A stretch of 64,000 nucleotides of DNA from Vibrio nereis NBRC 15637 (GTDB lineage Bacteria > Pseudomonadota > Gammaproteobacteria > Enterobacterales > Vibrionaceae): positions 310,001 to 374,000 of the forward strand of contig NZ_BCUD01000001.1 in assembly GCF_001591105.1 (NCBI RefSeq), written 5' to 3'. A program made the position numbers and the translations under genes. A model generated the notes under the pieces. That model was not told the DNA's origin. It did not search any database and saw only the letters and a list, made by a program, of their open reading frames with translations. Shown here piece after piece: positions 36,086 through 44,828 of the stretch. Numbering within the stretch: position 1 is the stretch's first letter; every line of letters begins with the position of its first letter.

Positions 36086-37990
36086 TTACTTTTCTTCTAT
36101 CGGTGGAAAATCGATTTCCTGACCTTCTGCAGTGAGTATGGATACGCGCTGCGGTTTACCTTGCGGATCTAACCTTAATTCACCAACCGCACTCGCGTTA
36201 ACGAGCTTGCGAGCACCTGATGTGTTCGGTTTGCGTTTTTTAATCTTCATTCGCTTACGCTTGGTGAAAAAGTTAAGCAATGAGCGCGGTGAATAAAGCA
36301 GACGGTCCGCATGGTCGCAAAAGCCCAATAGAGGCTCGGGAAAGTTATTTTTGATGCCACTGCAGGTGATCTGAAAGATGTTTGGGCTGCACTTTCTAAA
36401 CCTGAGTTTGATGTCGTAAGCGAATGAGTAGTGCACATCGCCAGAGAGAATCACAAAATTGGTTGGGGTTTTGGTGTGGGTAAAAATACTCAGCAGAGTA
36501 TTGGCACTGCCTGGATGCGCCATCCAGTTTTCTGCATCCACCACCAGAGGGTAGCCTAGACTGGTCATGGCACGTTGCAGGGCTTCAATAAACTTCACAC
36601 CAAATATTGGCGCAGCAGAAACAATGATCACTTTATCTTGGTGCATCAGCTCTTGATGAAACTCTATCATCGCTTCCCAATCCATTAACCCCGAAGGCTT
36701 ATTCATGCGCGATTCGGAGCGCCAGCGCCTTGTACGAGTATCCAGCACCACGACTTTGGGCGAGGTATGAATGGTGTAATGCCATTTTTCAAACGTGTAC
36801 AAGTGTTGAATAAAAGCATCCTGTGACTCGCAGCTCGGGTCTGCAAAGTAAGTGTCAGCCAGCGTTAAAAATTCTTGGTTAAAGTTGTCAGGTTCATTTC
36901 CCCAGCCCTGACAAAGCCAGTAAGACAGCAAACCATTACCAATAATGCGTTTTGAGAAAGGGTTCTCATACGCCGCTTTTTCCCACCCTATGGTGAGGTT
37001 CCAATCATCAGTCACATCATGATCGTCAAAAATCATGTAAGTCGGAATGTGAGCCAGCAAACGTTGAGTGTGATGCAACCCAGCGACAAAACCGTCGATG
37101 TGTTTTTTCTCTTCACGCCACTTTTGCTGCCATTTAGGTTCGAGTTGCTTTCCATTATGCACAAAGCCCTGGTCGAGCAGACGTGTACGGTTCACGCAAG
37201 ACCACAATTCTGGCGACCAAACCAGCAGGTACATGGCGAAAAACTCAGAAAAAGTAATTAAGTGGTTCTCGCAATCTGTCGAGGTAAAAATAGGCGCATG
37301 GCGATGTGGAAAAAATTTGCTGAGTAAACTGCCGTCATCGACGTAATGAGGCAATATCTTGTCTCGTCCATAGATGAAATCTGGGTGCGAGCGAAGCTCT
37401 GTGCAATCGGCAACAGGGCTGTCGGAGAAATTTTCTTTCGGTAAACCCAGTAAGTCGATGACTTGGTCAATGACATCCAAAGTCGGCCCGGCAACGTGAT
37501 CGGCGTAGATTTGATCGCCGCTCATCATTAATAAGTCTGGTCGTTCGTGCAGTGCTTGGGTTTCCACTTTCTTGTCGGCAACGACGAGCGCATCTTTGCA
37601 AGGGTCATGTGGGTTTCGGCATGAACCGTGGACGATGTAATCCGCTTTGTCAGAAATGGTAATGCTCAAGCGTTTTTCATCACCATAAAGCAGATGCGGC
37701 GTTAGCTGCGTAAGGTCACCAAATTGAGTATCAAACTGGTAGTTCAACGCTGCATTGGTTGGAAATTCAGATTCAAATTTTGCTAACGTGACGAATGCAT
37801 GTGTGCCGACCTGAATAGATTGCGCTTCACTTAAGTCAGCCGAGAAAAACGCAGAGTCGTTACCTTGTTTATAAAGTTGGAACGTTCCTTTTAACGGCTC
37901 GCGAGTGACGAGCCAAAACACGAGTTGATTGGACGTTGCTTTACGTAAAACAGGGCCAGCGATAAGAAAAGGAATCGTATTAGAGGTCAT
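36086..37990 (-). CDS. PhoD-like metallophosphatase
   Basis: A 634-residue protein of the alkaline phosphatase D family. Metal-site motifs: GSCRNPHDPC (122-131), MMSGDQIYAD (near 155-164), FDDHDVTDDWN (320-330) and LSGDVHYSFAY near 530. It lacks a Tat or Sec signal, unlike secreted PhoD, so it is probably cytoplasmic or leaderless. The substrate, a phosphomono- or diester, is not known. Its start codon abuts the left end of a MITE-like element that separates it from the small gene before it; without the element the two genes would be three bases apart. Confidence 0.85.
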   Translation of the reverse strand: MTSNTIPFLIAGPVLRKATSNQLVFWLVTREPLKGTFQLYKQGNDSAFFSADLSEAQSIQVGTHAFVTLAKFESEFPTNAALNYQFDTQFGDLTQLTPHLLYGDEKRLSITISDKADYIVHGSCRNPHDPCKDALVVADKKVETQALHERPDLLMMSGDQIYADHVAGPTLDVIDQVIDLLGLPKENFSDSPVADCTELRSHPDFIYGRDKILPHYVDDGSLLSKFFPHRHAPIFTSTDCENHLITFSEFFAMYLLVWSPELWSCVNRTRLLDQGFVHNGKQLEPKWQQKWREEKKHIDGFVAGLHHTQRLLAHIPTYMIFDDHDVTDDWNLTIGWEKAAYENPFSKRIIGNGLLSYWLCQGWGNEPDNFNQEFLTLADTYFADPSCESQDAFIQHLYTFEKWHYTIHTSPKVVVLDTRTRRWRSESRMNKPSGLMDWEAMIEFHQELMHQDKVIIVSAAPIFGVKFIEALQRAMTSLGYPLVVDAENWMAHPGSANTLLSIFTHTKTPTNFVILSGDVHYSFAYDIKLRFRKCSPNIFQITCSGIKNNFPEPLLGFCDHADRLLYSPRSLLNFFTKRKRMKIKKRKPNTSGARKLVNASAVGELRLDPQGKPQRVSILTAEGQEIDFPPIEEK

Positions 37991-37992
37991 TA

Positions 37993-38257
37993 GGGTCTGT
38001 TTATCTTTCGTGGTTAATTTTTGTTCGAGATAAAAGCGTTTTAATCGCGGCGAGAGGTTTGTAGCTTAGTCATTCTAAGCAAAATACCTCTCAACAAAGA
38101 GTAAAACGCTTTTAGCCGAACCCTTCGGGCAGCGTTTGTGGTCCCTTTCTACTGCGTTATCGGCTTATCAGGTAGAACAACTACATTTCAAATCCTCTGC
38201 CTTGTATAAAGAACCCACAAACTGCTGCAAAAATCATCTCGAAAGGTAAACAGGCCC
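37993..38257. mobile_element. 265-bp MITE-like palindromic element
   Basis: The element has terminal inverted repeats: GGGTCTGTTTATCTTTCG (left) and the inverse of GGGCCTGTTTACCTTTCG (right), 16 of 18 matching, flanked on both sides by TA, as after a TA-duplicating (IS630/Tc1-type) insertion. Inside, AAAAGCGTTTTA (38032-38043) pairs with TAAAACGCTTTT (38102-38113). GAGAGGT/ACCTCTC (38052-38058, 38086-38092) and GCTTAG/CTAAGC (38064-38069, 38075-38080) nest within it. A second stem joins GTTTGTGG (38134-38141) with CCACAAAC (38215-38222). No transposase or coding frame. I could not name the family. Confidence 0.75.
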
Positions 38258-38260
38258 TAA

Positions 38261-38623
38261 TCAGTCAGTTTCTTCTACTATATCTGGGTTCTCGAGTATT
38301 TCGATGACTTCTGAGCTTGTCAGCTCATGGCCCATCAGGAAGAGTGCTAGCATAGCATCTGCTTTTGTCTTTGTATCTGAGTCCTCTTCCAGAATTTGCT
38401 CAAAGCGCTGGCGGATCATATCTATTTCATGCTCGACAAATCCTCTGCCTTCTTCTTCCCCCTGAGTTTCCTCGGGTGCTGAATCAAACTCCAAAAACAG
38501 TAGCTCGCCATCAAGCTGAGTATGAGTGAGCCGCTCTGGAAGCCACAGTTCACCACACACAACCTCTGGGTCGGTGTTGTCGGGTAGGGAAGTCAGCAGT
38601 GTTTTTAGTTCGGACGCTTTCAC
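38261..38623 (-). CDS. Acidic hypothetical protein
   Basis: A 120-residue, strongly acidic protein with no recognised family. It has a beta-like start, an acidic loop (EETQGEEEGRG), then a helical end with ILEEDSDTKTKADAMLALFLMG. Its stop codon lies at the right edge of the MITE-like element; it probably once formed a tightly spaced pair with the PhoD-like gene downstream. Coding status is supported by length and plausible composition rather than homology. Confidence 0.6.
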   Translation of the reverse strand: MKASELKTLLTSLPDNTDPEVVCGELWLPERLTHTQLDGELLFLEFDSAPEETQGEEEGRGFVEHEIDMIRQRFEQILEEDSDTKTKADAMLALFLMGHELTSSEVIEILENPDIVEETD

Positions 38624-38790
38624 AGTAGATTCATGTAGGAACAGGACGTTACCTATTTTAACGGCATACGACCCTTAAACATAAGTATTAACCTGCTCAA
38701 TTGATTAATAAATGTGTCATTGAGGGCAGAAAATAGAATTCTCAACGAGTAATTGATTGAAGAGGGGACTTGGTAAGATAAGTAGAGGGA

Positions 38791-38829
38791 CAAATAGAAA
38801 AGGTTCCAAGATCGAATCTTAGAACCTTT
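38791..38829 (-). terminator. Intrinsic terminator after the aminotransferase gene
   Basis: AAAGGTTC and GAACCTTT (38799-38806, 38822-38829) enclose a nested AAGAT/ATCTT pairing. Read on the minus strand it is followed by TTCTATTTG, a usable T-rich tail. Confidence 0.85.
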
Positions 38830-38849
38830 GTTATCAGAGAGACGGTGTT

Positions 38850-40169
38850 TTATTCACTAGGCAGTTCTTTGGCAACTTGACCAAGTGTATCAATGATCAC
38901 ATCGATGTGTTCTTTTTCGATGATAAGCGGTGGCGATAGCGCAATGGTGTTACCCATGCTACGTACCATAACGCCTTTGTCGTAACAACGCTTAAGAATA
39001 TCGAAACCGATTGGTTTACCGTGCGAAGCTTCGGCAAATTGTACTGCACCGATCAAACCGTAGTTACGGATATCAACAATAGAGCCGATGCCTTTCAGTG
39101 AGTGAAGACCGTCTTCGAAGTACTGGCCAATCTCGCCACTACCACGAGTCAGTAGCCCTTCTTTTTCATAGATATCAAGCGTTGCTAAACCTGCTGCACA
39201 AGCGACAGGATGGCCTGAGTAAGTGTAGCCGTGGAAGAATTCAACCGCGCCTTCCGGTGCATTGTTGACCACTGTTTCGTAGATCTTGTCTTGAACAAAT
39301 ACTGCGCCCAGAGGTACAACACCGCTGCTGATACCTTTTGCTGACGTGATGAGATCTGGGATGACATCAAATTCTTCAGATGCGAATGGTGAGCCCAAAC
39401 GTCCCCAGCCTGTGATAACTTCGTCAAAAATCAGCACGATATCGTGTTTAGTACAGATCTCTCTTAGACGACGTAGGTAACCTTTTGGTGGAAGGATTAC
39501 GCCACCCGCACCCGAAATTGGCTCTACAATCACAGCCGCGACAGATTCCGCACCGTGGAACTGAATTAAGCGCTCAAGTTGTTCTGCTTTTTCAACGCCA
39601 TTTTCTGGCAGGCCTTTGCTAAACGCGTTACGCGCGATATCTAGCGTGTGGTCTAGGTGGTCGGTTTGCAGTAAAGGGCCAAATCCTTTGCGGTTAGGAG
39701 TCAAACCGCCGACAGAAATGCCACCAAAGTTTACGCCGTGGTAACCTAGCTCGCGGCCGATTAGCTTGAATTTACCTGTGTTACCTTTTGCTTGTTGGTA
39801 AGCCAGTGCAATTTTTAACGCACTTTCCACTGCCTCAGAACCTGAGTTCGTAAAGAATACTTTGTTCAGGCCTGGTGGCGTGTATTTCACTAAACGCTCG
39901 GCGAATTCAAAACCAATGTCATGGCCAAAGTTGAACGGTGAGCTGTAGTCTAGCTCTGCAACTTGCTTGGCCATTGCTTCACCGATCTCTTTACGACCGT
40001 GACCTGCGTTCACACACCAAAGACCAGCCGTTGCATCCAGCATTTCGACGTTTTGGTCGGTGTAGCAATACATGCCTTCAGCACGATTGATGATGCGTGG
40101 GTTCTGTTTGAAATCGCGATTAGCGGTAAATGGCATCCAGAATGCTTCGTAACTGACTTTTTTATCCAT
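38850..40169 (-). CDS. Class III omega-amino acid aminotransferase
   Basis: A 439-residue PLP enzyme of the beta-alanine/omega-amino acid:pyruvate transaminase subgroup (start YEAFWMPFTANRDFK, which is a subgroup mark). PLP-binding residues: G110-S111, Y143-H144 region, D249 in IFDEVITGWGR, and catalytic K278 in TSAKGISSG. Substrates may be beta-alanine, GABA, 5-aminovalerate or another terminal amine; its place next to glutarate genes points to 5-aminovalerate or GABA. The ATG at 40169 is preferred over an in-frame TTG at 40178. Same strand as the LysR gene 118 bases upstream. Confidence 0.9.
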   Translation of the reverse strand: MDKKVSYEAFWMPFTANRDFKQNPRIINRAEGMYCYTDQNVEMLDATAGLWCVNAGHGRKEIGEAMAKQVAELDYSSPFNFGHDIGFEFAERLVKYTPPGLNKVFFTNSGSEAVESALKIALAYQQAKGNTGKFKLIGRELGYHGVNFGGISVGGLTPNRKGFGPLLQTDHLDHTLDIARNAFSKGLPENGVEKAEQLERLIQFHGAESVAAVIVEPISGAGGVILPPKGYLRRLREICTKHDIVLIFDEVITGWGRLGSPFASEEFDVIPDLITSAKGISSGVVPLGAVFVQDKIYETVVNNAPEGAVEFFHGYTYSGHPVACAAGLATLDIYEKEGLLTRGSGEIGQYFEDGLHSLKGIGSIVDIRNYGLIGAVQFAEASHGKPIGFDILKRCYDKGVMVRSMGNTIALSPPLIIEKEHIDVIIDTLGQVAKELPSE

Positions 40170-40296
40170 GATCCACAAACTCTATGGTTGGTTAATGTTG
40201 CGGAGATGTTATTTGTAGTGTTGGATGTGTAAAATCATCGCGAATAAATATAAAGGTTTAGCGCTATCAAACTTTATCCTTCAGGGGCCACAAGCT

Positions 40297-41178
40297 TTAC
40301 CGGGCGTCGTTTAGCTTTCCTTGCAAAAAACGAACAAATGCCTTTGCCGCGGTGGAAAGGTAGTGACTTGATTTCCAGCCAATGCCCAGTTGTAAAGGAA
40401 TCGGGGGATCGAAAGGAATGGCTTTCAGCTCGGGATCATCGGCAACCAAAACGGGCAGGCAAGTGCCAATACCTACGTGGCGACGCACCATAGATTTGAG
40501 CAGCTCAGGTAGGTTGGTCTCAAAGTGAATATTGGGTTGTAGCTTAGATTGCTGGCAGTAACTGTTAACAGTTTCACGCAAAAAATAACCATTTTTAAAC
40601 AGTACCAAAGGCTGTTGGCAGAACTCTTCCAGTGTGATGCTAGCGCGGGACGCGAACGGATGATCAGCCGGTACACAGGCGGCAATCTGATCTTTTGCAA
40701 GCAGAGTATGGCGAATTTGTTCATGATCTCTATCGCCGCGAATCAAAGCCAAATCTAATTCACCATTAACAAGCATCTGTGCCAGGGTTGCAGTACCTGC
40801 TTCATGAATTTTAATCTGAATGCCTGGGTAGGCTTTTTTGAATTGCTCTAAGGCATCCGGCAAAAAGTAGGATGCCAGCATAGCTGGGGAGCCAAAATGG
40901 ATCACACCACGGGTTAAGCCTTTAAGCTCTTGGAGCTCTTTTTCTGCTTGCTCGACATCTTCCAAAATAATCTTCGCATGACGCAGTAAAACTTGCCCTT
41001 CTGCGGTCAGGCTCATTTGTCGCTCAGTGCGATTGATCAGTTTTAAATCCAATTGCTGCTCTAACTTTTTGATGCTCGTGCTTAACGCAGATTGCGCGAT
41101 ACCCAGCTGATCGGCCGCTTTGGTGAAGTTGCCAGTTTTGGCCAATTGGTTGAAATAATGTAGCCGCTTCAGATCCAT
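40297..41178 (-). CDS. LysR-type regulator beside glaH
   Basis: A 293-residue LysR-type regulator with the N-terminal helix-turn-helix MDLKRLHYFNQLAKTGNFTK and an effector-binding domain. It is CynR/OxyR-like in layout; no specific subfamily is recognised. It is divergent from glaH and upstream of the aminotransferase on its own strand, so it likely controls one or both in response to a pathway intermediate. In E. coli glaH is controlled by the GntR-type CsiR, so this is a different control scheme. Confidence 0.9.
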   Translation of the reverse strand: MDLKRLHYFNQLAKTGNFTKAADQLGIAQSALSTSIKKLEQQLDLKLINRTERQMSLTAEGQVLLRHAKIILEDVEQAEKELQELKGLTRGVIHFGSPAMLASYFLPDALEQFKKAYPGIQIKIHEAGTATLAQMLVNGELDLALIRGDRDHEQIRHTLLAKDQIAACVPADHPFASRASITLEEFCQQPLVLFKNGYFLRETVNSYCQQSKLQPNIHFETNLPELLKSMVRRHVGIGTCLPVLVADDPELKAIPFDPPIPLQLGIGWKSSHYLSTAAKAFVRFLQGKLNDAR

Positions 41179-41200
41179 CGTGATGACTCGCTATCTATTT

Positions 41201-41240
41201 TGTATATGGAAACTATACATACCATATATTGTTAATATAT
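41201..41240. promoter_or_regulatory. Candidate LysR operators between LysR gene and glaH
   Basis: Two dyads lie in the divergent gap: TGTATA-N7-TATACA (41201-41219) and ATATATT-GTT-AATATAT (41224-41240). Spacing and AT-rich dyads fit recognition and activation sites of LysR regulators. Inferred only. Confidence 0.45.
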
Positions 41241-41351
41241 TCCTACAATCGTTATAGTTTTGTTGACTCAAGCGTCGGGCCGACTCGCTTAACAAAAACA
41301 AAATGACGTGAAAGGCAATTATGCTGCCAAGCCAAATAAGGAAGTGAAACA

Positions 41352-42311
41352 ATGAACATTGCTAAGGTTTTTAATCAAAATGTAGAAGAACGTTGCGGAT
41401 TTACTATCTCTTTGCACCCAGAGAGCCCGCGTTTACAAGTGGTGACTCTTGCAAAAGAAACCTTGGATACATTCTCTGATCTCATTCAAAACTACTCGCT
41501 TCAATCGATCGAATACAAACCGTTCCTTCGTTTCGCTGTGGCAGACGCGCTAGACAAAGCGTGTGACTACCAACTGGGTAAATTCCTAGTTGAAACCATG
41601 GAAGATCGCGAAACGGGTGCATTTTTGCTAGAGCCTTCTGAAGAGGCTATCGCGTCGTTTGAAGACAGCGATGAACAGCGCGAATTCTTTGTCGTTCTTT
41701 CTACGGCGATTTCACACTTAATCGGTATTCCAAACTTTGACGCGATGTACGGTAAATACTACGCACGTTTCACCGTGAAGAACGAAGATAACAGTGACAG
41801 TTACCTACGTCAGGCTCATCGTCGTATGGAACTGCACAACGACGGCACTTACGTGAATGAGCGTACCGATTTCGTATTGATGATGAAGATGGACGAGAAA
41901 AACATGCAAATGGGCGATTCACTGCTGCTGCACGTTGATGACTGGCAAGATCTGGATCGTTTCTACAACCACCCAATGGCGAAGCAAAACATTGTATGGG
42001 GCGCGCCACCAAGCAAAAACATCGGTTACACCATCGAGCATCCAGTGTTCTTCGAAGAAGACAAAAATGGCAAACCACACATGCTGTTCATTGACCAATT
42101 TGCTCAGCCACAAAACATGCAACAAGGTCTGTACCTGCACCAGATGGGCGAGTCTTTGGAGAACGACACTAACTGTATCAATGTTCGCGTGAATATCGGC
42201 AGCATGCTGGTGGTACAAAACCACTGCTGGCTACATGGCCGCGACAAGTTTGTTGCCCACGAAGGCTTGAAGCGTGAACTTCTGCGTCAACGTGGTCACT
42301 TTACTCGCTAG
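41352..42311 (+). CDS. glaH: Glutarate 2-hydroxylase (GlaH/CsiD)
   Basis: A 319-residue Fe(II)/2-oxoglutarate dioxygenase matching E. coli GlaH (CsiD, 325 residues). It hydroxylates glutarate to L-2-hydroxyglutarate, turning 2-oxoglutarate to succinate. Iron ligands: H162 and D164 in ELHNDGTYV, and H295 in WLHGRDKF. Conserved GlaH segments include YLRQAHRRMELHNDGTY and NFDAMYGKYYARF. First gene of the plus-strand arm with lhgO, 105 bases apart. Divergent from a LysR gene, and a GlaH/LhgO/aldehyde-dehydrogenase set indicates glutarate catabolism from lysine, cadaverine or 5-aminovalerate. Confidence 0.95.
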   Translation: MNIAKVFNQNVEERCGFTISLHPESPRLQVVTLAKETLDTFSDLIQNYSLQSIEYKPFLRFAVADALDKACDYQLGKFLVETMEDRETGAFLLEPSEEAIASFEDSDEQREFFVVLSTAISHLIGIPNFDAMYGKYYARFTVKNEDNSDSYLRQAHRRMELHNDGTYVNERTDFVLMMKMDEKNMQMGDSLLLHVDDWQDLDRFYNHPMAKQNIVWGAPPSKNIGYTIEHPVFFEEDKNGKPHMLFIDQFAQPQNMQQGLYLHQMGESLENDTNCINVRVNIGSMLVVQNHCWLHGRDKFVAHEGLKRELLRQRGHFTR

Positions 42312-42316
42312 TAAAT

Positions 42317-42382
42317 AGCCTCGCTTGCGGGGCTTATAGTCAAACGGCTTTACAGCTTAAGTCGGTGAAGCCGTTTCGCTAT
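42317..42382 (+). other. Two tandem hairpins between glaH and lhgO
   Basis: AGCCTCGC/GCGGGGCT (42317-42334) forms a tight stem, then AAACGGCTTTAC (42342-42353) pairs with GTGAAGCCGTTT (42365-42376), one G-T pair, with ATAG/CTAT outside. No strong T-run follows, so partial termination or mRNA stabilisation of glaH is more likely than full termination. Confidence 0.55.
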
Positions 42383-42416
42383 AACTAAAATAAAGAAAGT
42401 GAAGGAGCACGTAAGC

Positions 42417-43676
42417 GTGGAAAAAATATACGACTACATAGTAATTGGTGGCGGGATCGTAGGTGTCTCCACCGCGTGGCAACTACAAAGCCGCTTTCCA
42501 GATAAATCGATCCTGTTGATTGAAAAAGAATCAGGATTTTCTCGTCACCAGACAGGCCACAACAGCGGTGTGATTCACGCTGGTGTTTATTATGCACCGG
42601 GCAGTTTGAAGGCAGAGTTTTGTAAAGCTGGCGTTGCTGCGACTACCGAGTTCTGTGCGAAACACGATATTCCGGTCGAAAACTGCGGTAAATTGTTGGT
42701 CGCTACTTCGCCGCAAGAAGTGGAAAGAATGCAGGCGCTGTATGAGCGTTGTCATCAGAATGGGCTTGATGTTGAGCTGATTGATCAAAACGAACTGAAA
42801 AAACGTGAGCCGAATATCGTTGGCTTAGGCGCTATTTTTGTACCGACAACCAGCATTGTGAATTACCGCCAAGTGACCGAAAAAATGGCGGAAGAATTCG
42901 TTGAAACGGGTGGCACCATTCAGTTGGGGGCGGAAGTCACCAACCTAGTTGAAACCACAGAGAAAGTCTTGGTTTCTGCAACACGCGGCTCAGAGTCGTT
43001 GGCGTATCATGGCCAGTTTTTAGTTGTGTGCTCTGGTTTAATGGCGGATCGAATGACACGTATGATGGGGATTGAAACGGATTTTCAGATCATCCCTTAT
43101 CGCGGCGAGTACTACCGTTTGCCTGCTAAATATAATGACATCGTCAATCACCTTATTTATCCAATCCCAGATCCAGACTTGCCATTCTTGGGCGTGCACT
43201 TAACGCGTATGATTGATGGTTCAGTAACCGTTGGTCCGAATGCAGTGCAAGGCTGGAAACGAGAAGGGTACGGCAAAATCAACTTCAATCTGCGTGATGT
43301 GCTAGACATGGTGAGCTTTCCTGGTTTTTGGAAAGTGTCGGCTAAGCACTTGAAGACGGGGCTGATTGAAACGAAGAACTCTTGGTGGAAACAAGGCTAC
43401 TTGAAGCTGGTGAATAAGTACTGCCCAAAAATCAAAGTAGAAGACTTAGAATCATACCCAGCAGGTATTCGAGCGCAGGCGGTATTGAAAGATGGCACCT
43501 TAGTGCATGACTTTTTGTTCGCTGAAAGTGAGCGTAGCCTCCATGTATGTAATGCGCCGTCACCGGCAGCAACCTCTGCTATCCCAATTGGTGGCTACAT
43601 TTGCGATAAGATCATGCAAAAACAGCAACTAGATAATGCTGAGAATGCCAACTCAGAAGTAGCCGACGTCGCGTAA
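42417..43676 (+). CDS. lhgO: L-2-hydroxyglutarate oxidase
   Basis: A 419-residue FAD protein matching E. coli LhgO. It oxidises L-2-hydroxyglutarate to 2-oxoglutarate, passing electrons to the quinone pool at the inner membrane. The FAD-binding motif VIGGGIVGVSTAWQL is at the start; HQTGHNSGVIHAGVYY and HLIYPIPDPDLPFLGVHLTR are near-identical to the E. coli protein. The end NAPSPAATSAIPIG is also conserved. The GTG at 42417 is preferred because GAAGGAG lies nine bases upstream; in-frame GTG 42399 would include that site. Works directly after GlaH. Confidence 0.95.
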   Translation: MEKIYDYIVIGGGIVGVSTAWQLQSRFPDKSILLIEKESGFSRHQTGHNSGVIHAGVYYAPGSLKAEFCKAGVAATTEFCAKHDIPVENCGKLLVATSPQEVERMQALYERCHQNGLDVELIDQNELKKREPNIVGLGAIFVPTTSIVNYRQVTEKMAEEFVETGGTIQLGAEVTNLVETTEKVLVSATRGSESLAYHGQFLVVCSGLMADRMTRMMGIETDFQIIPYRGEYYRLPAKYNDIVNHLIYPIPDPDLPFLGVHLTRMIDGSVTVGPNAVQGWKREGYGKINFNLRDVLDMVSFPGFWKVSAKHLKTGLIETKNSWWKQGYLKLVNKYCPKIKVEDLESYPAGIRAQAVLKDGTLVHDFLFAESERSLHVCNAPSPAATSAIPIGGYICDKIMQKQQLDNAENANSEVADVA

Positions 43677-43691
43677 TATTCTTCTAAAAAT

Positions 43692-43732
43692 AAAAAAGAG
43701 CCTGAAAGTGATCACTTCCAGGCTCTTTTTTA
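43692..43732. terminator. Bidirectional terminator after lhgO
   Basis: AAAAAGAGCCTG and CCAGGCTCTTTTT pair (inner AAGTGATCACTT palindrome), with A- and T-runs, between convergent lhgO and the second LysR gene. Confidence 0.93.
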
Positions 43733-43742
43733 TTCCGGCTTA

Positions 43743-44675
43743 CTAAACGTTATGCTTTCGATAATAGTCACGCATGGTTTTAATAAACAGCGATCGCACT
43801 TTGTTCAGTGCATTGGTTTTTTTGGTGATCGCCATGATCTCTAAGTGATAAAACCGACGAGAAGGCGCGATCGCCACCAGTTCACCTGAATCAACATATG
43901 GTTTGGCATAGTTTTCTGGTAAATAACCGATAAAGCGAGAAGAAAGCAGCAGTGCCATCCGCGACTCGTAGTTGTAGGCGGTCGCTTTAAGGTTCATGTT
44001 GGCAAGGTGGCCATTGATACGCTCTTGAGTTTTTATACCCGCGTAGGTCACCGGAAAACCATCAATAATTTCATCGGTTAACTCTTCATCACTCAGCTGA
44101 GCCAACGGGTTATCTTTGCTCGCGTAGAGATAGCAAATGTCCGTATAAATGTGTTCGTATTCCAAGCCATCCAATTCACGGTGGAAGGGGATAAAGCCAA
44201 TATCGGCTTCTTCTTGCATCACCATTCTTTCGATTTCTGTCATTCTGGCAACTTCGGCCGTTAAATAGACCTCTTGGGCTAATTTTGAAAACTTACGAAT
44301 CACCGCAGGTATGCTGGCGCGGTGGTCCAAACTGATGGTGTCACTAAACAGGATCGTCAAGCTACCGGACAACTGAATGTCGAGGTGGTTAATGGTATTG
44401 CGGAAGTCTTCCAGTTCTCCCAGAAGCTTTACTGTAGCTTCATACACGACCGCCCCTTCTTCGGTTAACGCGAATCCAGATCGGCCACGGCGGCAAAGGA
44501 TCAAATTTAAGCGAGATTCCAGATTAGAGATATGAATACTGATTGTTGATCGGCTGATATTGAGTTCGGTTTCTGCGGCTGAGAAACCGCCACAGTCAGC
44601 AACAACTTTAAAGATCTTAAGCTGTTTTATTTCATAGTCACCGATTTGACCGACAGGCGAAGGTTTTTTGCTCAT
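43743..44675 (-). CDS. LysR-type regulator divergent from gabD
   Basis: A 310-residue LysR-type regulator with the helix-turn-helix at about 15-75 (IFKVVADCGGFSAAETELN, ISRSTISIHISNLESRL). The rest is an effector domain of the usual size. It is divergent from the semialdehyde dehydrogenase gene, with a GGGGA/TCCCC dyad between them. No named subfamily is recognised. Its likely target is the dehydrogenase and perhaps the TRAP genes behind it. Confidence 0.9.
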   Translation of the reverse strand: MSKKPSPVGQIGDYEIKQLKIFKVVADCGGFSAAETELNISRSTISIHISNLESRLNLILCRRGRSGFALTEEGAVVYEATVKLLGELEDFRNTINHLDIQLSGSLTILFSDTISLDHRASIPAVIRKFSKLAQEVYLTAEVARMTEIERMVMQEEADIGFIPFHRELDGLEYEHIYTDICYLYASKDNPLAQLSDEELTDEIIDGFPVTYAGIKTQERINGHLANMNLKATAYNYESRMALLLSSRFIGYLPENYAKPYVDSGELVAIAPSRRFYHLEIMAITKKTNALNKVRSLFIKTMRDYYRKHNV

Positions 44676-44706
44676 TGTTTTAGGCTCGTAAAACTTTATG
44701 TTTACA

Positions 44707-44725
44707 GGGGAATATTTAACTCCCC
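44707..44725. promoter_or_regulatory. Candidate operator between LysR gene and gabD
   Basis: GGGGA-N9-TCCCC (44707-44711 and 44721-44725) is a symmetric dyad about 105 bases before gabD in an otherwise AT-rich gap. Suggested LysR site; inference only. Confidence 0.4.
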
Positions 44726-44828
44726 CGACTGCTTGTTATTATTTTGTTATGTTTTTTGGTGATTATGCGCGATTTTGAGTTATTAATCTTTGAAGTTGCT
44801 AATATTTATAAAAATAGGAATTTGAGTG

